Of a stretch of DNA of 64,000 nt, positions 7,700 through 15,933 are shown one piece after another. Below the pieces are notes generated by a model. The model worked only from the letters and a program-made list of their open reading frames with translations, ran no database searches and had not been told where the DNA came from. Location of the stretch: NCBI RefSeq assembly GCF_013410655.1, contig NZ_JACCFP010000001.1, positions 682,001-746,000 on the forward strand. The letters are read 5' to 3'. Position 1 is the first letter of the stretch. Each line of letters starts with the position of its first letter. The position numbers were made by a program, and so were the translations under genes. This DNA comes from Nocardioides thalensis. GTDB taxonomy: Bacteria; Actinomycetota; Actinomycetes; Propionibacteriales; Nocardioidaceae.

Positions 7700-8305
7700 G
7701 TGAACGTTCCGTCGAAGCGCACCGCCAAGATCGCCGCCGCGTGCGCCACCCCGGTCGCCGTCGTCGCCGCCGGCGCCCTCGTCTGGCAGGCGTCGTACGC
7801 CGCCTTCACCGGCCAGACCCGCAACTCCGGCAACGAGTGGTCGACCGGCTCGGTCGCGCTCACCGACGACGACAAGGGCGCCTCGCGCTTCCAGGTCGAG
7901 AACATGCTGCCGGGCGACACCGACACCAAGTGCATCACCATCACGGCGAACGCCTCGGTGCCCGGCACCGTGAAGGGCTACGCGGTGAACCCGAGCTTCT
8001 CCTCGAAGGTGCTTGCCGACCACATCCTCGTCACGATCCGCGAGGGCCAGGGCGGCGACTTCGACTCCTGCGCCGGATTCGCCGTCCACTCGACGGTCGT
8101 GAGCGACGTCCCGCTCACGATGTTCGCGGGCGCGAACTCCTACGCCAACGCCATAGGGGGTTGGAGCGTCCCGGCCGGCACGTCGACCCGCACCTACGAG
8201 CTCACCTGGGAGTTCGACACCACCGGCCTGACCCAGGCGCAGGTCGACGACCTCCAGGGCGACCGCGCGGGCATCGACATGCAGTGGGAGCTCCAGGCCA
8301 GCTGA
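7700..8305 (+). CDS. TasA/CalY-like secreted protein (201 aa)
   Basis: Predicted SipW-type exported protein. The N-terminus has a basic region, a hydrophobic core (CATPVAVVAAGALVWQASY) and the typical sequence after it, AAFTGQTRNSGNEWSTGSV, like the amyloid-fibre protein TasA and camelysin family. A strand-rich domain with NMLPGDTDTKCITIT follows. The start is GTG at 7700 with AGGGAGA upstream. The next gene, 29 nt downstream, encodes the matching SipW-like signal peptidase, as in Bacillus tapA-sipW-tasA. Fibre formation or a matrix role is inference from the family and context. Confidence 0.75.
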   Translation: MNVPSKRTAKIAAACATPVAVVAAGALVWQASYAAFTGQTRNSGNEWSTGSVALTDDDKGASRFQVENMLPGDTDTKCITITANASVPGTVKGYAVNPSFSSKVLADHILVTIREGQGGDFDSCAGFAVHSTVVSDVPLTMFAGANSYANAIGGWSVPAGTSTRTYELTWEFDTTGLTQAQVDDLQGDRAGIDMQWELQAS

Positions 8306-8334
8306 CCCCCCGCCGTACGCCGACCCGGACCGTG

Positions 8335-9687
8335 ATGGCCGACGCCACGGCCGCGACGCTGTCGTGGCCCCGGCTGGCCCTGCTCGTCGCGAGCAGGGCC
8401 TATCGGGCGTCGCTCCTGGTGCTCGTGGCTGTCGCCCTCGCTCCGCTGGTGCTCGGGTGGTCGTCGTACGCCGTCCGCACCGGATCGATGGAGCCCAGCA
8501 TCGCCGTGGGCGACATCGTGGTGGCGCAGCCGCTGCCCGAGGACACGCCGCCCGACATCGGCCGGGTCATGGTCTTCGAGAACCCGGCGGCCGACGACGG
8601 ACAGCTCCTGGTCCACCGGGTCATCGCCGACCTCGACGACGGCACCTACACCACCGCCGGCGACGCCAATCCGCTGCCGGACACCACCCCCGTGCCGCGC
8701 GACGCGTTCGAGGCACGCGGGGTGCTGCTGGCGCCGTACGCCGGGCTGCCGCTGGCGTGGCTCCAGAACGGTGAGCTCCTCGCCTTCGCGCTGTGGCTGT
8801 CGCTCACCATCGCCGCATTCGTGCTGGCGAGCGACCCCAGCCGCCCGCGTCGCCGCCACAAGCGACGCCGGCCGCTCGCCGTCGCCGCCGCGATCGGCGT
8901 CAGCCTGACCCTTGTCCTGGCCGCGACGGCAGCAGTCGCCACGTTCACCGGCACGACGAGCACCGGCTCCAACTCCTGGACCGTCGGCCACTTCCGCCAG
9001 CCCTACGTCAGCGCCGTGCTCGCGGACCGCCCCTACCTCCTGCACCTGCTCGACGAGGAGCAGGGCACCTGGGCCGCGGACAGCAGCGGCAACGGCCGCA
9101 CCGGCCGGTTCACGAGCATCGGGGCCCACCGCACACCAGGTGGCCTCCCCAACAACCACGGCTACTCCGTCCACCTCGGGACGGCCGGCCGCGTCGTCTC
9201 CGACACTCCTGCGATCGGTGCGCCCGACACGTTCACGCTGGAGGTCTGGTTCCGGACGACCACGACCCGGGGTGGCCCGCTGATGGGCTTCGAGAGCAGC
9301 CGCGACGCCCGCTCCGGCACCAACGACCGCCAGCTCGCGATGACACCGAGTGGGCGTCTCGTCTACGGCGCGTGGGACGCCCCCACCGTCAAGACCATCC
9401 AGAGCGCTCGGTCCTACAACGACGGGCGCTGGCACCACGCGGTCCTGGTGGCGAACAACCAGGGCTCGCACCAGGTCTCCACGGTGTACGTCGACGGCGC
9501 TCCTGTCGCCAGCGACTCCACCTCCCGCACCAGCTACTACACCGGCTGGTGGCGGATCGGCGCCGGGACCCTGTCGGGCCCGGGCACCTCGGTCGCCGCG
9601 GGGTTCGACGGGCACGTGGACAACGCCGCCGTCTACCTCAGCCCGCTCAGCGGCGCCCGCGTCGCTGCCCACTACGCCGCGCGCTGA
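8335..9687 (+). CDS. SipW-type signal peptidase I fused to a LamG-like domain (450 aa)
   Basis: Residues 1-170 are an S26 signal peptidase of the SipW/ER type: TM segment about 27-42, catalytic Ser51 in TGSMEPSIAVGD, His93 in LLVHRV instead of the usual Lys, TAGDANPLP at 107-115, and a second TM about 148-167. A basic stretch (RPRRRHKRRRP) and a third hydrophobic segment (LAVAAAIGVSLTLVLAATAA) then lead into VATFTGTTSTGSNSW, which copies the processing region of the TasA-like substrate one gene upstream. The rest (about 230-448) is a concanavalin-like LamG jelly roll (TLEVWFRT, GRWHHAVLV, YVDGAPVAS). The peptidase thus appears to carry its own substrate-like signal, perhaps releasing the LamG part by self-cleavage. 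ATG at 8335, or GTG one codon earlier. The fusion is seen in sequence; self-processing is inference. Confidence 0.85.
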   Translation: MADATAATLSWPRLALLVASRAYRASLLVLVAVALAPLVLGWSSYAVRTGSMEPSIAVGDIVVAQPLPEDTPPDIGRVMVFENPAADDGQLLVHRVIADLDDGTYTTAGDANPLPDTTPVPRDAFEARGVLLAPYAGLPLAWLQNGELLAFALWLSLTIAAFVLASDPSRPRRRHKRRRPLAVAAAIGVSLTLVLAATAAVATFTGTTSTGSNSWTVGHFRQPYVSAVLADRPYLLHLLDEEQGTWAADSSGNGRTGRFTSIGAHRTPGGLPNNHGYSVHLGTAGRVVSDTPAIGAPDTFTLEVWFRTTTTRGGPLMGFESSRDARSGTNDRQLAMTPSGRLVYGAWDAPTVKTIQSARSYNDGRWHHAVLVANNQGSHQVSTVYVDGAPVASDSTSRTSYYTGWWRIGAGTLSGPGTSVAAGFDGHVDNAAVYLSPLSGARVAAHYAAR

Positions 9688-9807
9688 GCGCGGTCTCCGG
9701 CCACCGGGCAACCGAACGCCTCGCCAGCGCGTGGATACTCCACGTGGCGGGTGGACCGCCGCGGCGCGCGCATGGGGCGAGCGCCCGAGCACAGGGGAGT
9801 GGAGCGA

Positions 9808-10551
9808 ATGAGGACAACGGGAAGAATCCGTCGGTGGCTGGCGGTCGCGGCCATGGGACTCAGCGGGGTGGCGGTCGCCCTCGGCGTGCCGGCGCCCGCC
9901 CACGCGGCGAGCGCGACGATCAAGGTGGCCGACGGGATCCTCTTCCGCAACTGCGCCGAGCACCCCGCCAGGGTCGCGGTCTCGGTGCCGTCCAGCGCCA
10001 AGGAGTGGGTGGTCAACGTGCGCCTCTACGACACCGACGGCGAGGACCGGGGCGTGCTGACTCGGACGGGCACGTCGTCGGGCACCGCGACGACGCGCTG
10101 GACCTTCTGCCTCAACGCGCACCCGGCGGGCGACTACCAGATCCGCATCGACGGCTACTGGGTCGACAGCGCCGATGACATCCACTCGTTCGCGCCGGCC
10201 TCGAAGAGCTTCCACATGCGCATCTCCCGGAGCCGCACCCGGATCACGGTCTCCGACCCGACGCCGCACCCCCGCGAGCGCGTGACGGTCCGGGCGCGGA
10301 CGATCCAGGAGCGCCCGGGTGGGAAGTGGGGTCCCGCCGACTGGGGCTACATCCGGCTGCAACGGCGGGGCGACGGGCCGTGGCGCAACATGGACAACTC
10401 CTACTTCGTCAACGACAACGGCGCGGTTGTCTGGGAACTGGTCTGGCTCAAGCGCAACAGCTTCGACCTCCGCGCGTTCGCCCACGACCTCCAGGGCGTC
10501 CGGCCGTCGAAGTCCGACCCGGTGACCATCCGGGTACGGCGCGGCGGCTGA
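9808..10551 (+). CDS. Secreted protein of unknown function (247 aa)
   Basis: A signal peptide (basic MRTTGRIRRW, hydrophobic core, cleavage near APAHAA) is followed by two beta-rich, probably immunoglobulin-like modules: one with RVAVSVPSSAKEWVVNVRLYD and a second from SRTRITVSDPTPHPRERVTV to the end. ATG at 9808 is preceded by AGGGGAGTGGAG. It follows the signal peptidase-LamG gene by 120 nt and may belong to the same export locus, but its signal peptide looks like an ordinary Sec type. No family recognised. Confidence 0.7.
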   Translation: MRTTGRIRRWLAVAAMGLSGVAVALGVPAPAHAASATIKVADGILFRNCAEHPARVAVSVPSSAKEWVVNVRLYDTDGEDRGVLTRTGTSSGTATTRWTFCLNAHPAGDYQIRIDGYWVDSADDIHSFAPASKSFHMRISRSRTRITVSDPTPHPRERVTVRARTIQERPGGKWGPADWGYIRLQRRGDGPWRNMDNSYFVNDNGAVVWELVWLKRNSFDLRAFAHDLQGVRPSKSDPVTIRVRRGG

Positions 10552-10566
10552 CGCGAAGCGGCCCGC

Positions 10567-11691
10567 TCACGCCGACCGGCGCGCGCCGTCGACGCCGGCG
10601 AGCTCGGGCAGCTGCCAGAACAGCCGGTGGTCGACCCAGGTCCGCAGGTAGTCGACGCCGGACGTGTGGCCGGAGCCGCGGGCGTCGCCGAGCATCCGCG
10701 AGGCCAGGGTGACGTGGGTGGTCTTCCAGCGCCGGTGGCTCGCCTCGAGCGACTGGATCAGGTCGGCGATCGCAGCGAGCTGCCTCGGCCGCCGTCCGCG
10801 ACCAACGGCCTCGCGGTAGGCGTCGGTCAGCGTGTCCTGCCCGGCGAGGATCTCCGCGCGCACGGCGGGCACGCTGGCGAAGGCCGGCGACGCGAGACGC
10901 GCCGCGGGCGGCGTACCGCAAAGGCCCTCGAAGCGCTTGTACTGCTCGGACTGGATGGCGCTGGCGCCGTCGGTGAACTGGCGGAACGCGTGGAACGCCT
11001 CAGGCCGCATGGTGGCGACCATCCGGAACAGCGACGCGTTGCGGTCCATGAACGCGACGACCTCGTCCAATAGGCTCGCGGCCAGGTCGAGGTCCCGCGC
11101 GCGGATCGCCGCGATCGCGTCGCGCAGGTCGCGGTTCATCGCGGTGAAGGCCATCTCGTGCGCCTGGAGCGCGCGGATGAAGAAGTGCTCGTCGTGCACG
11201 GTCGACACCGGCTGCACGGTCAGCTCCAGCCAGTCGCGGATCTGTGGCGCCGGGGTCGGCAGGTGGGTCTTCGTCGGCGCGGCGAGGTCCACGCCGGGCG
11301 CCATGAACCGCAGGGCGTGCCGCACCCGGGTGCGCAGCGTGCGCGGGTCGGGACGGCCGAGCGGCGAGATCTCGGTACGGCGCTGCGCCGCGCCCACCTC
11401 GTGCCGGACGACGTCGGCGGCGAGCAGCTGGGCGACCTACGCCGGCTCGAGGTCGTGCTCGGCCATGATCACCTCGAGCAGCGGCAGGAAGAGGTAGGTG
11501 CGGTTCCAGAAGCGACCGTCGTGCCGGTCGAGGGCGCAGGACAGGAACGCGTCGAGGTAGGGGTCCTGGACGACGTGCCAGTCCCGGGTCTCGGCGAGCC
11601 GGCCGACGAGGTCGGCGGACAGGAAGTGTCGTCCGACCCGGCGGACCTCGCCGGTCACGCGGCGGGCGAGCGCCAGCGCGTGGGTGCTCAT
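10567..11691 (-). pseudogene. Tryptophan 2,3-dioxygenase-like gene interrupted by an in-frame TAG
   Basis: Read through one stop, the frame gives a 374-residue protein related to heme-dependent tryptophan 2,3-dioxygenase, the first step of the kynurenine pathway. Recognisable parts: HDEHFFIRALQAHEM (family HDE heme/substrate region), FRQFTDGASAIQSEQYKRFE and RWKTTHVTLASRMLG...GSGHTSGVDYLR. The N-terminal part from MSTHALALARRV to IMAEHDLEPA is in the same frame and ends at TAG (11437-11439); coding resumes directly with VAQLLAADVVRHEVG. A TAC-to-TAG or CAG-to-TAG change would explain it. Either this is a recent nonsense mutation, a sequencing error, or two separate polypeptides. No other kynurenine gene is nearby. 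Confidence 0.75.
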
Positions 11692-11813
11692 GACCGCGCC
11701 TGGAGGCGTCGGCCGGAGTTGTGGGCGCGGCCGATGGCAGTCCCGACGGCAACGCCGGTGAGGTAGGCAGGCAGCACCGCGATGAGCGGTACGGCGGCGC
11801 GGGGCACGGACAT
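11688..11813 (-). CDS. 41-aa hydrophobic small protein coupled to the dioxygenase-like gene
   Basis: MSVPRAAVPLIAVLPAYLTG is followed by a Gly/Ala-rich helix and a basic end. One hydrophobic stretch (about 7-27) could insert in the membrane. The ATG at 11813 has AAGGAG at 8-10 nt, a strong site. Its stop overlaps the start of the dioxygenase-like gene (ATGA), so downstream translation probably depends on it. No family recognised. Confidence 0.55.
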   Translation of the reverse strand: MSVPRAAVPLIAVLPAYLTGVAVGTAIGRAHNSGRRLQARS

Positions 11814-11941
11814 CGGGGTCACTCCTTCCTGGTGTGCGGAGCGGTGATCCGCCCTGCTGATACGTCCGATGCCGATCCGGCCAGAAAGGTTCGCGCGAGT
11901 CCGGCGGAGCGCTGTCGGACCGCGGCCATAGGGTCGCGCCC

Positions 11942-12385
11942 ATGTCACAGACCCCCGGACTCGACACCGCCGCCGACCTCACGCCCGAGCGCCGCGCCCA
12001 CGTCGAGGGCAGGCTCCAGCACAACCTCATCTCGTGGCTGGCGACGGTCGACCCCGACGGCCAGCCGCACACCGTGCCGGTCTGGTTCCTCTGGCGTGCC
12101 GACGGCACCGTGCTGACCTACACCCGCGCCGGCAAGGCCAAGCTCCGCAACCTGCGCGCCAACCCGAGGGTCGCGCTCGCGCTCGACGTCACCGACATCG
12201 GCCGCGACCCGATCCGGGTCGAGGGCGTGGCCTCGCTCGACGAGGACGTGCCGCCGGCCGACCAGAACCCCGACTACCTCGCGAAGTACGCCGAGCGGAT
12301 CGGCGCGCTCTTCGGCTCCGCAGCCGAGTTCGCCGCGATGTTCTCGGTGCCGATCGTGATCACGCCGGCGCGGGTCCTCGCCTAG
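11942..12385 (+). CDS. PPOX-class F420/flavin-dependent protein (TIGR03667-like), 147 aa
   Basis: Split-barrel flavin-binding fold of the pyridoxamine-phosphate-oxidase-like class. Motifs: HNLISWLATVDPDGQPHTVPVWFLW at the N-terminus, LTYTRAGKAKLRNLRANPRVALALD in the centre, DPIRVEGVASLDED, and PIVITPARVLA at the end. The closest named family is that of Mycobacterium Rv3369 (TIGR03667), in which cofactor F420 or a flavin is the expected ligand. The length is normal. ATG start at 11942. The physiological substrate is unknown. Confidence 0.85.
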   Translation: MSQTPGLDTAADLTPERRAHVEGRLQHNLISWLATVDPDGQPHTVPVWFLWRADGTVLTYTRAGKAKLRNLRANPRVALALDVTDIGRDPIRVEGVASLDEDVPPADQNPDYLAKYAERIGALFGSAAEFAAMFSVPIVITPARVLA

Positions 12386-12394
12386 CAGCTAAGA

Positions 12395-12661
12395 TCAGGC
12401 CGGGCGCGGCTTTCGCCGGCGTAGTCCGGCCTCGACCAGCCGCGCCACCAGCTCGCGGCTCGACACCGGCGTCGCGCCCAGGGCGACCGCGGCGTCGTAC
12501 AGCTCCTCGGGGATGTCGTAGTGGTCGCGCTCGAAGGCCCGCGCCGGCACGCCGAGGTCCGCGGCGAACGCGTGCAGCTCGTCGTACGACGTGTCGGACG
12601 CGAGGTGCGACCACATCCGCCCGCGGGAGGGGACCAGCGGCGGGTCGACGAGGATCGTCAT
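12395..12661 (-). CDS. DUF4031 protein (88 aa)
   Basis: Short protein beginning MTILVDPPLVPSRGRMWSHL and carrying SDTSYDELHAFAADLGVP and FERDHYDIPEELY, the typical DUF4031 pattern of conserved Asp, His and Trp residues. The whole family domain is present. Function is not established. It is 10 nt from the DUF2237 gene on the same strand, so the two are probably one operon. Confidence 0.8.
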   Translation of the reverse strand: MTILVDPPLVPSRGRMWSHLASDTSYDELHAFAADLGVPARAFERDHYDIPEELYDAAVALGATPVSSRELVARLVEAGLRRRKPRPA

Positions 12662-12671
12662 CGGCGCGCCG

Positions 12672-13064
12672 TCACGTGGTGAGCCCGCCGGGGTCGTCAG
12701 GCACGTCGACCGAGTGCCCCTCCAGCACCTCGAGCGGGATCAGGTCGAGCGCGGCCTCGTTGGTGGAGGCGAGCACCACCGGCGCGGCGACGCCGTCCGC
12801 GAACGCCTGGAGCCAGCGGGCGGCGACCACGCACCACCGGTCGCCGGGGCTGAGGCCGGGGAAGTCCCACTCGGGGCGCGGCGTCGACAGGTCGTTGCCG
12901 ACGGCCTTCTGGTGGGCGAGGAACTCCTCGGTCATCACCGCGCAGACCGCGTGCCGGCCGACGTCGGCCGGGCCGCAGGTGCAGGTGCCGTCGCGGTAGT
13001 AGCCGGTCATCGGGTCGGTGCCGCAGGGCTCGAGCTCACCGCCGAGGACGTTGCGTTCGCTCAC
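12672..13064 (-). CDS. DUF2237 family protein (130 aa)
   Basis: Full-length DUF2237 protein: NVLGGELEPCGTDPMTGYYRDG, CGPADVGRHAVCAVMTEEFL, GNDLSTPRPEWDFPGLSPGDRWC, and VVLASTNEAALDLIPLEVLEGH. Several conserved Cys (PCGTD, TCTC, VCAV, RWCV) could bind a metal. The chosen start is GTG at 13064 because homology begins directly after it. Function of the family is unknown. Confidence 0.85.
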   Translation of the reverse strand: MSERNVLGGELEPCGTDPMTGYYRDGTCTCGPADVGRHAVCAVMTEEFLAHQKAVGNDLSTPRPEWDFPGLSPGDRWCVVAARWLQAFADGVAAPVVLASTNEAALDLIPLEVLEGHSVDVPDDPGGLTT

Positions 13065-13161
13065 GGGGACGAGCCTGCCAGAAATCCGCACGACGACGCG
13101 GCCACCCCTTGCCTGACCGCGTGCGGAGGAGCACGGTGGAGGTGAGCGCTGAGGAGGCCAG

Positions 13162-13344
13162 ATGCACGCCAACATCGGAGACCGGCTCCTGGTCGAGGGC
13201 CACAAGGTGGGCGACCCGCGCCGCGAGGGTGAGGTCGTCGAGGTGCGGGGGAGCGACGGCGCCCCGCCGTACGTCGTCCGCTGGACCGACGGCCACGAGG
13301 GCCTGGTCTTCCCCGGGCCCGACGCGCACGTCGTGCCGCGGTAG
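13162..13344 (+). CDS. DUF1918 small protein (60 aa)
   Basis: Single SH3-like DUF1918 domain: MHANIGDRLLVEGHKVGDPR, REGEVVEVRGSDGAPPYVVRW and DGHEGLVFPGPDAHV. Common as a stand-alone small protein in actinobacteria; function unknown. GAGGAGG lies 10-16 nt upstream of the ATG. Confidence 0.88.
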   Translation: MHANIGDRLLVEGHKVGDPRREGEVVEVRGSDGAPPYVVRWTDGHEGLVFPGPDAHVVPR

Positions 13345-13383
13345 CGACCGGCTCGCCGCCGGCCGAGCGGGTACCGACCCGTG

Positions 13384-14040
13384 ATGCCGAGCTCCCTGAC
13401 CGCCGCAGTCGCCGAGGCGGGCGGCCGCGCCCTCGCCGCTGCCACCGCCGGCCTTTCTCACGTGCGCGCCGCCGCCAAGCCGCTCCACCCCGAGGGCCAG
13501 CTGTACGCCGGTCGCCTCCTGCGGCCCGGGCAGGCGACGCCGTCGGGCGTCACGTGGCTCGACGAGCCTGCCGAGGACGACGTGGTCGTCCGCGTCTCCC
13601 GCGCGATCGGCCTGCCCGACGCGCTGCCCGACTTCCACGGCCTCGCGCTGCGCATCAAGGGGCAGTGGGGTGACGCCGACCTGCTGTTCGCGAGCACCGG
13701 CTGGGACCCGGTGACCCGGCACGTGCTCGTGCCCCGGTGGTCGCCCGCGCGGCCGCTGACCACCCTGCTGCCCTACCGGACCGACGCCGGGCCGGTCGTG
13801 CTCGGCGCGCGGGGCACCGACGACGGCTACGACCTGAGCTGGGCACCGGTCGGCAAGGCCTGGCGGCCGTTCGGACGGCTGGTCGTGGGGGAGCCGCTCG
13901 AGGTGCCCGCCGCGGTGTCGTTCGACCCCGTGGTCAACCGACCGCCGGGGCTCGAGCAGTACGGCTGGGTCGAGCGGCTCCGCGAGCGCTCCTACGCCAC
14001 CGCGCGCACGCACCGTGGAGAGCCGGGGGACACTGTCTGA
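13384..14040 (+). CDS. Catalase-like-fold protein, tentative (218 aa)
   Basis: Contains LHPEGQLYAGRLLRPG, EDDVVVRVSRAIGLPDALPDFHGLALRI and LLFASTGWDPVTRHVLVPRW, resembling the beta-barrel core of small catalase-related proteins where PDFHGLALRI would correspond to the PRGFAIRF region. The usual heme Tyr and distal His are not clearly identifiable, so peroxidase or catalase activity is uncertain. GTG at 13381 and ATG at 13384 are adjacent; ATG is preferred. The hydroxyacid dehydrogenase gene starts 1 nt after its stop. Confidence 0.55.
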   Translation: MPSSLTAAVAEAGGRALAAATAGLSHVRAAAKPLHPEGQLYAGRLLRPGQATPSGVTWLDEPAEDDVVVRVSRAIGLPDALPDFHGLALRIKGQWGDADLLFASTGWDPVTRHVLVPRWSPARPLTTLLPYRTDAGPVVLGARGTDDGYDLSWAPVGKAWRPFGRLVVGEPLEVPAAVSFDPVVNRPPGLEQYGWVERLRERSYATARTHRGEPGDTV

Positions 14041-14041
14041 C

Positions 14042-14980
14042 GTGGATCGCGATCTCGTCGTCAGTGTGCCCACCGAGGAGCTGAGGTCCGCGCTCGCGGA
14101 CACCGCCGGGATCGACCTCCTGCTCTGGGACTTCGGGTCGCCGGCTCCTCGCGAGGCCATCGACCTCGTGGTCGTGCCCTACATGTCGGGGCCGTCGGTG
14201 CTCGGCCGCTTGGACGGCGTGCGGGTGCAGCTCGCGCAGAGCCAGTCGATCGGCTACGACGGCGTGCTCGACGCGCTGCCGCCGCACGTGCGGTTCGCCA
14301 ACGGCGCCGGCATCCACGAGGCGTCGACCGCCGAGCTCGCGGTCGGGCTGATCATCGCGAGCCAGCGGCAGATCCCGGCCTACGTGCGCGCCCAGGACCG
14401 CGGCGAGTGGTCCCACGAGCGCAACCGGGCGCTCGCCGACTCGAAGGTGCTCGTGGTGGGCCAGGGCGGCGTGGGCCGCGCGATCGTCGACCGGCTGCGC
14501 CCGTTCGAGGTCGACCTCGTCCGGGTCGCGAGCACCGCGCGGGCCGATCAGGACGGCACGATCCACGGGATCGACGAGCTCGACGACCTGCTGCCGACCG
14601 CCGACATCGTCGTGCTGGCAGTGCCGCTGACCGAGGGCACCCGCGGGATGGTCGACGCGGGGTTCCTCGACCGGATGCGCCGCGGTGCGCTGCTCGTCAA
14701 CGTCGCGCGCGGCGCCGTCGTACGGACCGACGACCTGGTGACGGCCGTCCGCGAAGGACGGGTGCGTGCGGCCCTCGACGTCGTGGACCCCGAGCCGCTG
14801 CCGTCCGACCATCCGCTGTGGCGGCTCGACGACGTGCTGCTCACCCCCCACGTCGGTGGCCACACCAGCGCGATGCTGCCACGCGTGGTGCGGCTGGTGA
14901 GGGAGCAGATCGCCGCGCTGCGAGCGGGGCAGCAGCCGCGCAACGTGGTGGTCGAGCCAGGGTCGCGCAGCACGGCCTGA
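14042..14980 (+). CDS. D-isomer-specific 2-hydroxyacid dehydrogenase (312 aa)
   Basis: NAD(P)-dependent oxidoreductase converting 2-oxoacids and D-2-hydroxyacids. A Rossmann motif VLVVGQGGVGRAIVDRL is followed by the active-site set: Arg in NVARGAVVRTDDL, Glu/Asp in DVVDPEPLPSDHPLW, and His in LLTPHVGGHT. The length is normal. GTG at 14042 begins 1 nt after the stop of the upstream gene, indicating co-transcription. The substrate could be phosphoglycerate-like, formate-like or glyoxylate-like; nothing in the context decides. Confidence 0.9.
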   Translation: MDRDLVVSVPTEELRSALADTAGIDLLLWDFGSPAPREAIDLVVVPYMSGPSVLGRLDGVRVQLAQSQSIGYDGVLDALPPHVRFANGAGIHEASTAELAVGLIIASQRQIPAYVRAQDRGEWSHERNRALADSKVLVVGQGGVGRAIVDRLRPFEVDLVRVASTARADQDGTIHGIDELDDLLPTADIVVLAVPLTEGTRGMVDAGFLDRMRRGALLVNVARGAVVRTDDLVTAVREGRVRAALDVVDPEPLPSDHPLWRLDDVLLTPHVGGHTSAMLPRVVRLVREQIAALRAGQQPRNVVVEPGSRSTA

Positions 14981-15095
14981 CGCCGGCCGGCCGACATCGC
15001 CCGTCCGTCCTCCTCAGGTCGGAGACGCGGCGGCCGAACAGATCTTCCTGACGACCACCAGGCGTCGTCTCCGGTCAATCGAAGGAAGCCTCGGC

Positions 15096-15881
15096 ATGAA
15101 GAACACCACTCGGGCCGCAGCGGCCGCGCTCGCCGCTGCCGTCGCCCTCGGCATCAGCGCGCCCGCCGCCACCGCCCGCCCGGACCACGGCGGCGGCAAG
15201 CCCGACCACTCGGTCGCCAAGCCCCCGAAGGGTGACCGGAAGTTCGCGAACGACCAGCGCCACGCGCTCAAGCAGGTCGCTCGTCTCGACGCCCAGGTCG
15301 CCAAGGCCGTCGTCGAGTCGCGGGTCGGCCGGCTGGTCCCGGTCAACGACGTCGACGTGAAGTCGGCCGTCCTCGACAACGCCGCCGCCGACCGCGCCGC
15401 GCTCGCGGAGACGCTCACCACCGTGCGGGCCGCCACGCCCGGCTTCGACTTCAAGGCGCTGCGCGACGACCTGCGCGGTGTCCGACCGGAGAACTACCGC
15501 ATCGTGACCAACGCGCTGCGAAAGGCGGCCGAGATCGACGCCGACGCCGACGACCTCGGTGGCTCGGTCGACGTGGACGCCGCGCTCGACGCCGCGGTCG
15601 CCGAGGCCGTGCTGATCACCGCCCGCTCGGCGAAGTCCGACCTCGCCTCCGTGTTCGCCCACCTGGCCGACGCCGAGGCCGCCCTCGAGGCGCTCGAGAC
15701 CCCGGAGGAGCCCGAGGAGCCCACCGAGACCGACACCGACCTCGACGGCCTCAGCGACGACGAGGAGGAGGCGCTCGGCACCGACGCGACGCTCGCCGAC
15801 ACCGACGGCGGCGGCGCGAGCGACGGCGACGAGGTCGCCGACGGCACCGACCCGCTCAACCCGTTCGACGACGTCGTCTGA
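15096..15881 (+). CDS. Secreted protein with thrombospondin type-3-like calcium repeats (261 aa)
   Basis: Signal peptide (MKNTTRAAAAALAAAVALGI, cleavage near ATARPDH), a helical, charged central region, an acidic TPEEPEEPTE linker, and a C-terminus with DTDLDGLSDDEEEALGTD and DTDGGGASDGDEVADGTDP, the Asp-rich calcium-binding type-3 repeat. GAAGGAA lies just upstream of the ATG. Likely an exported calcium-stabilised protein of unknown role. A strong convergent terminator follows. Confidence 0.75.
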   Translation: MKNTTRAAAAALAAAVALGISAPAATARPDHGGGKPDHSVAKPPKGDRKFANDQRHALKQVARLDAQVAKAVVESRVGRLVPVNDVDVKSAVLDNAAADRAALAETLTTVRAATPGFDFKALRDDLRGVRPENYRIVTNALRKAAEIDADADDLGGSVDVDAALDAAVAEAVLITARSAKSDLASVFAHLADAEAALEALETPEEPEEPTETDTDLDGLSDDEEEALGTDATLADTDGGGASDGDEVADGTDPLNPFDDVV

Positions 15882-15898
15882 GCGACAAGCACCAGGGA

Positions 15899-15926
15899 GG
15901 GCCGGTCACCGCAGGTGGCCGGGCCC
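15899..15926. terminator. Bidirectional hairpin terminator
   Basis: GGGCCGGTCACC (15899-15910), loop GCA, then GGTGGCCGGGCCC (15914-15926): a 12-bp stem with a single bulged G, between convergent genes ending at 15881 and 15934. There is no long T tract. Confidence 0.65.
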
Positions 15927-15933
15927 TTCGTCA

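Noticed and set aside
7492-8334. Upstream extension of the signal peptidase frame
   Set aside because: The extension overlaps the TasA-like gene in another frame and is Arg/His-rich nonsense. Homology starts after 8335.
8194-10485. Open frame of 763 codons on the minus strand
   Set aside because: Antisense to the signal peptidase-LamG and secreted-protein genes, both of which have signal peptides and recognisable motifs; the antisense product is low-complexity.
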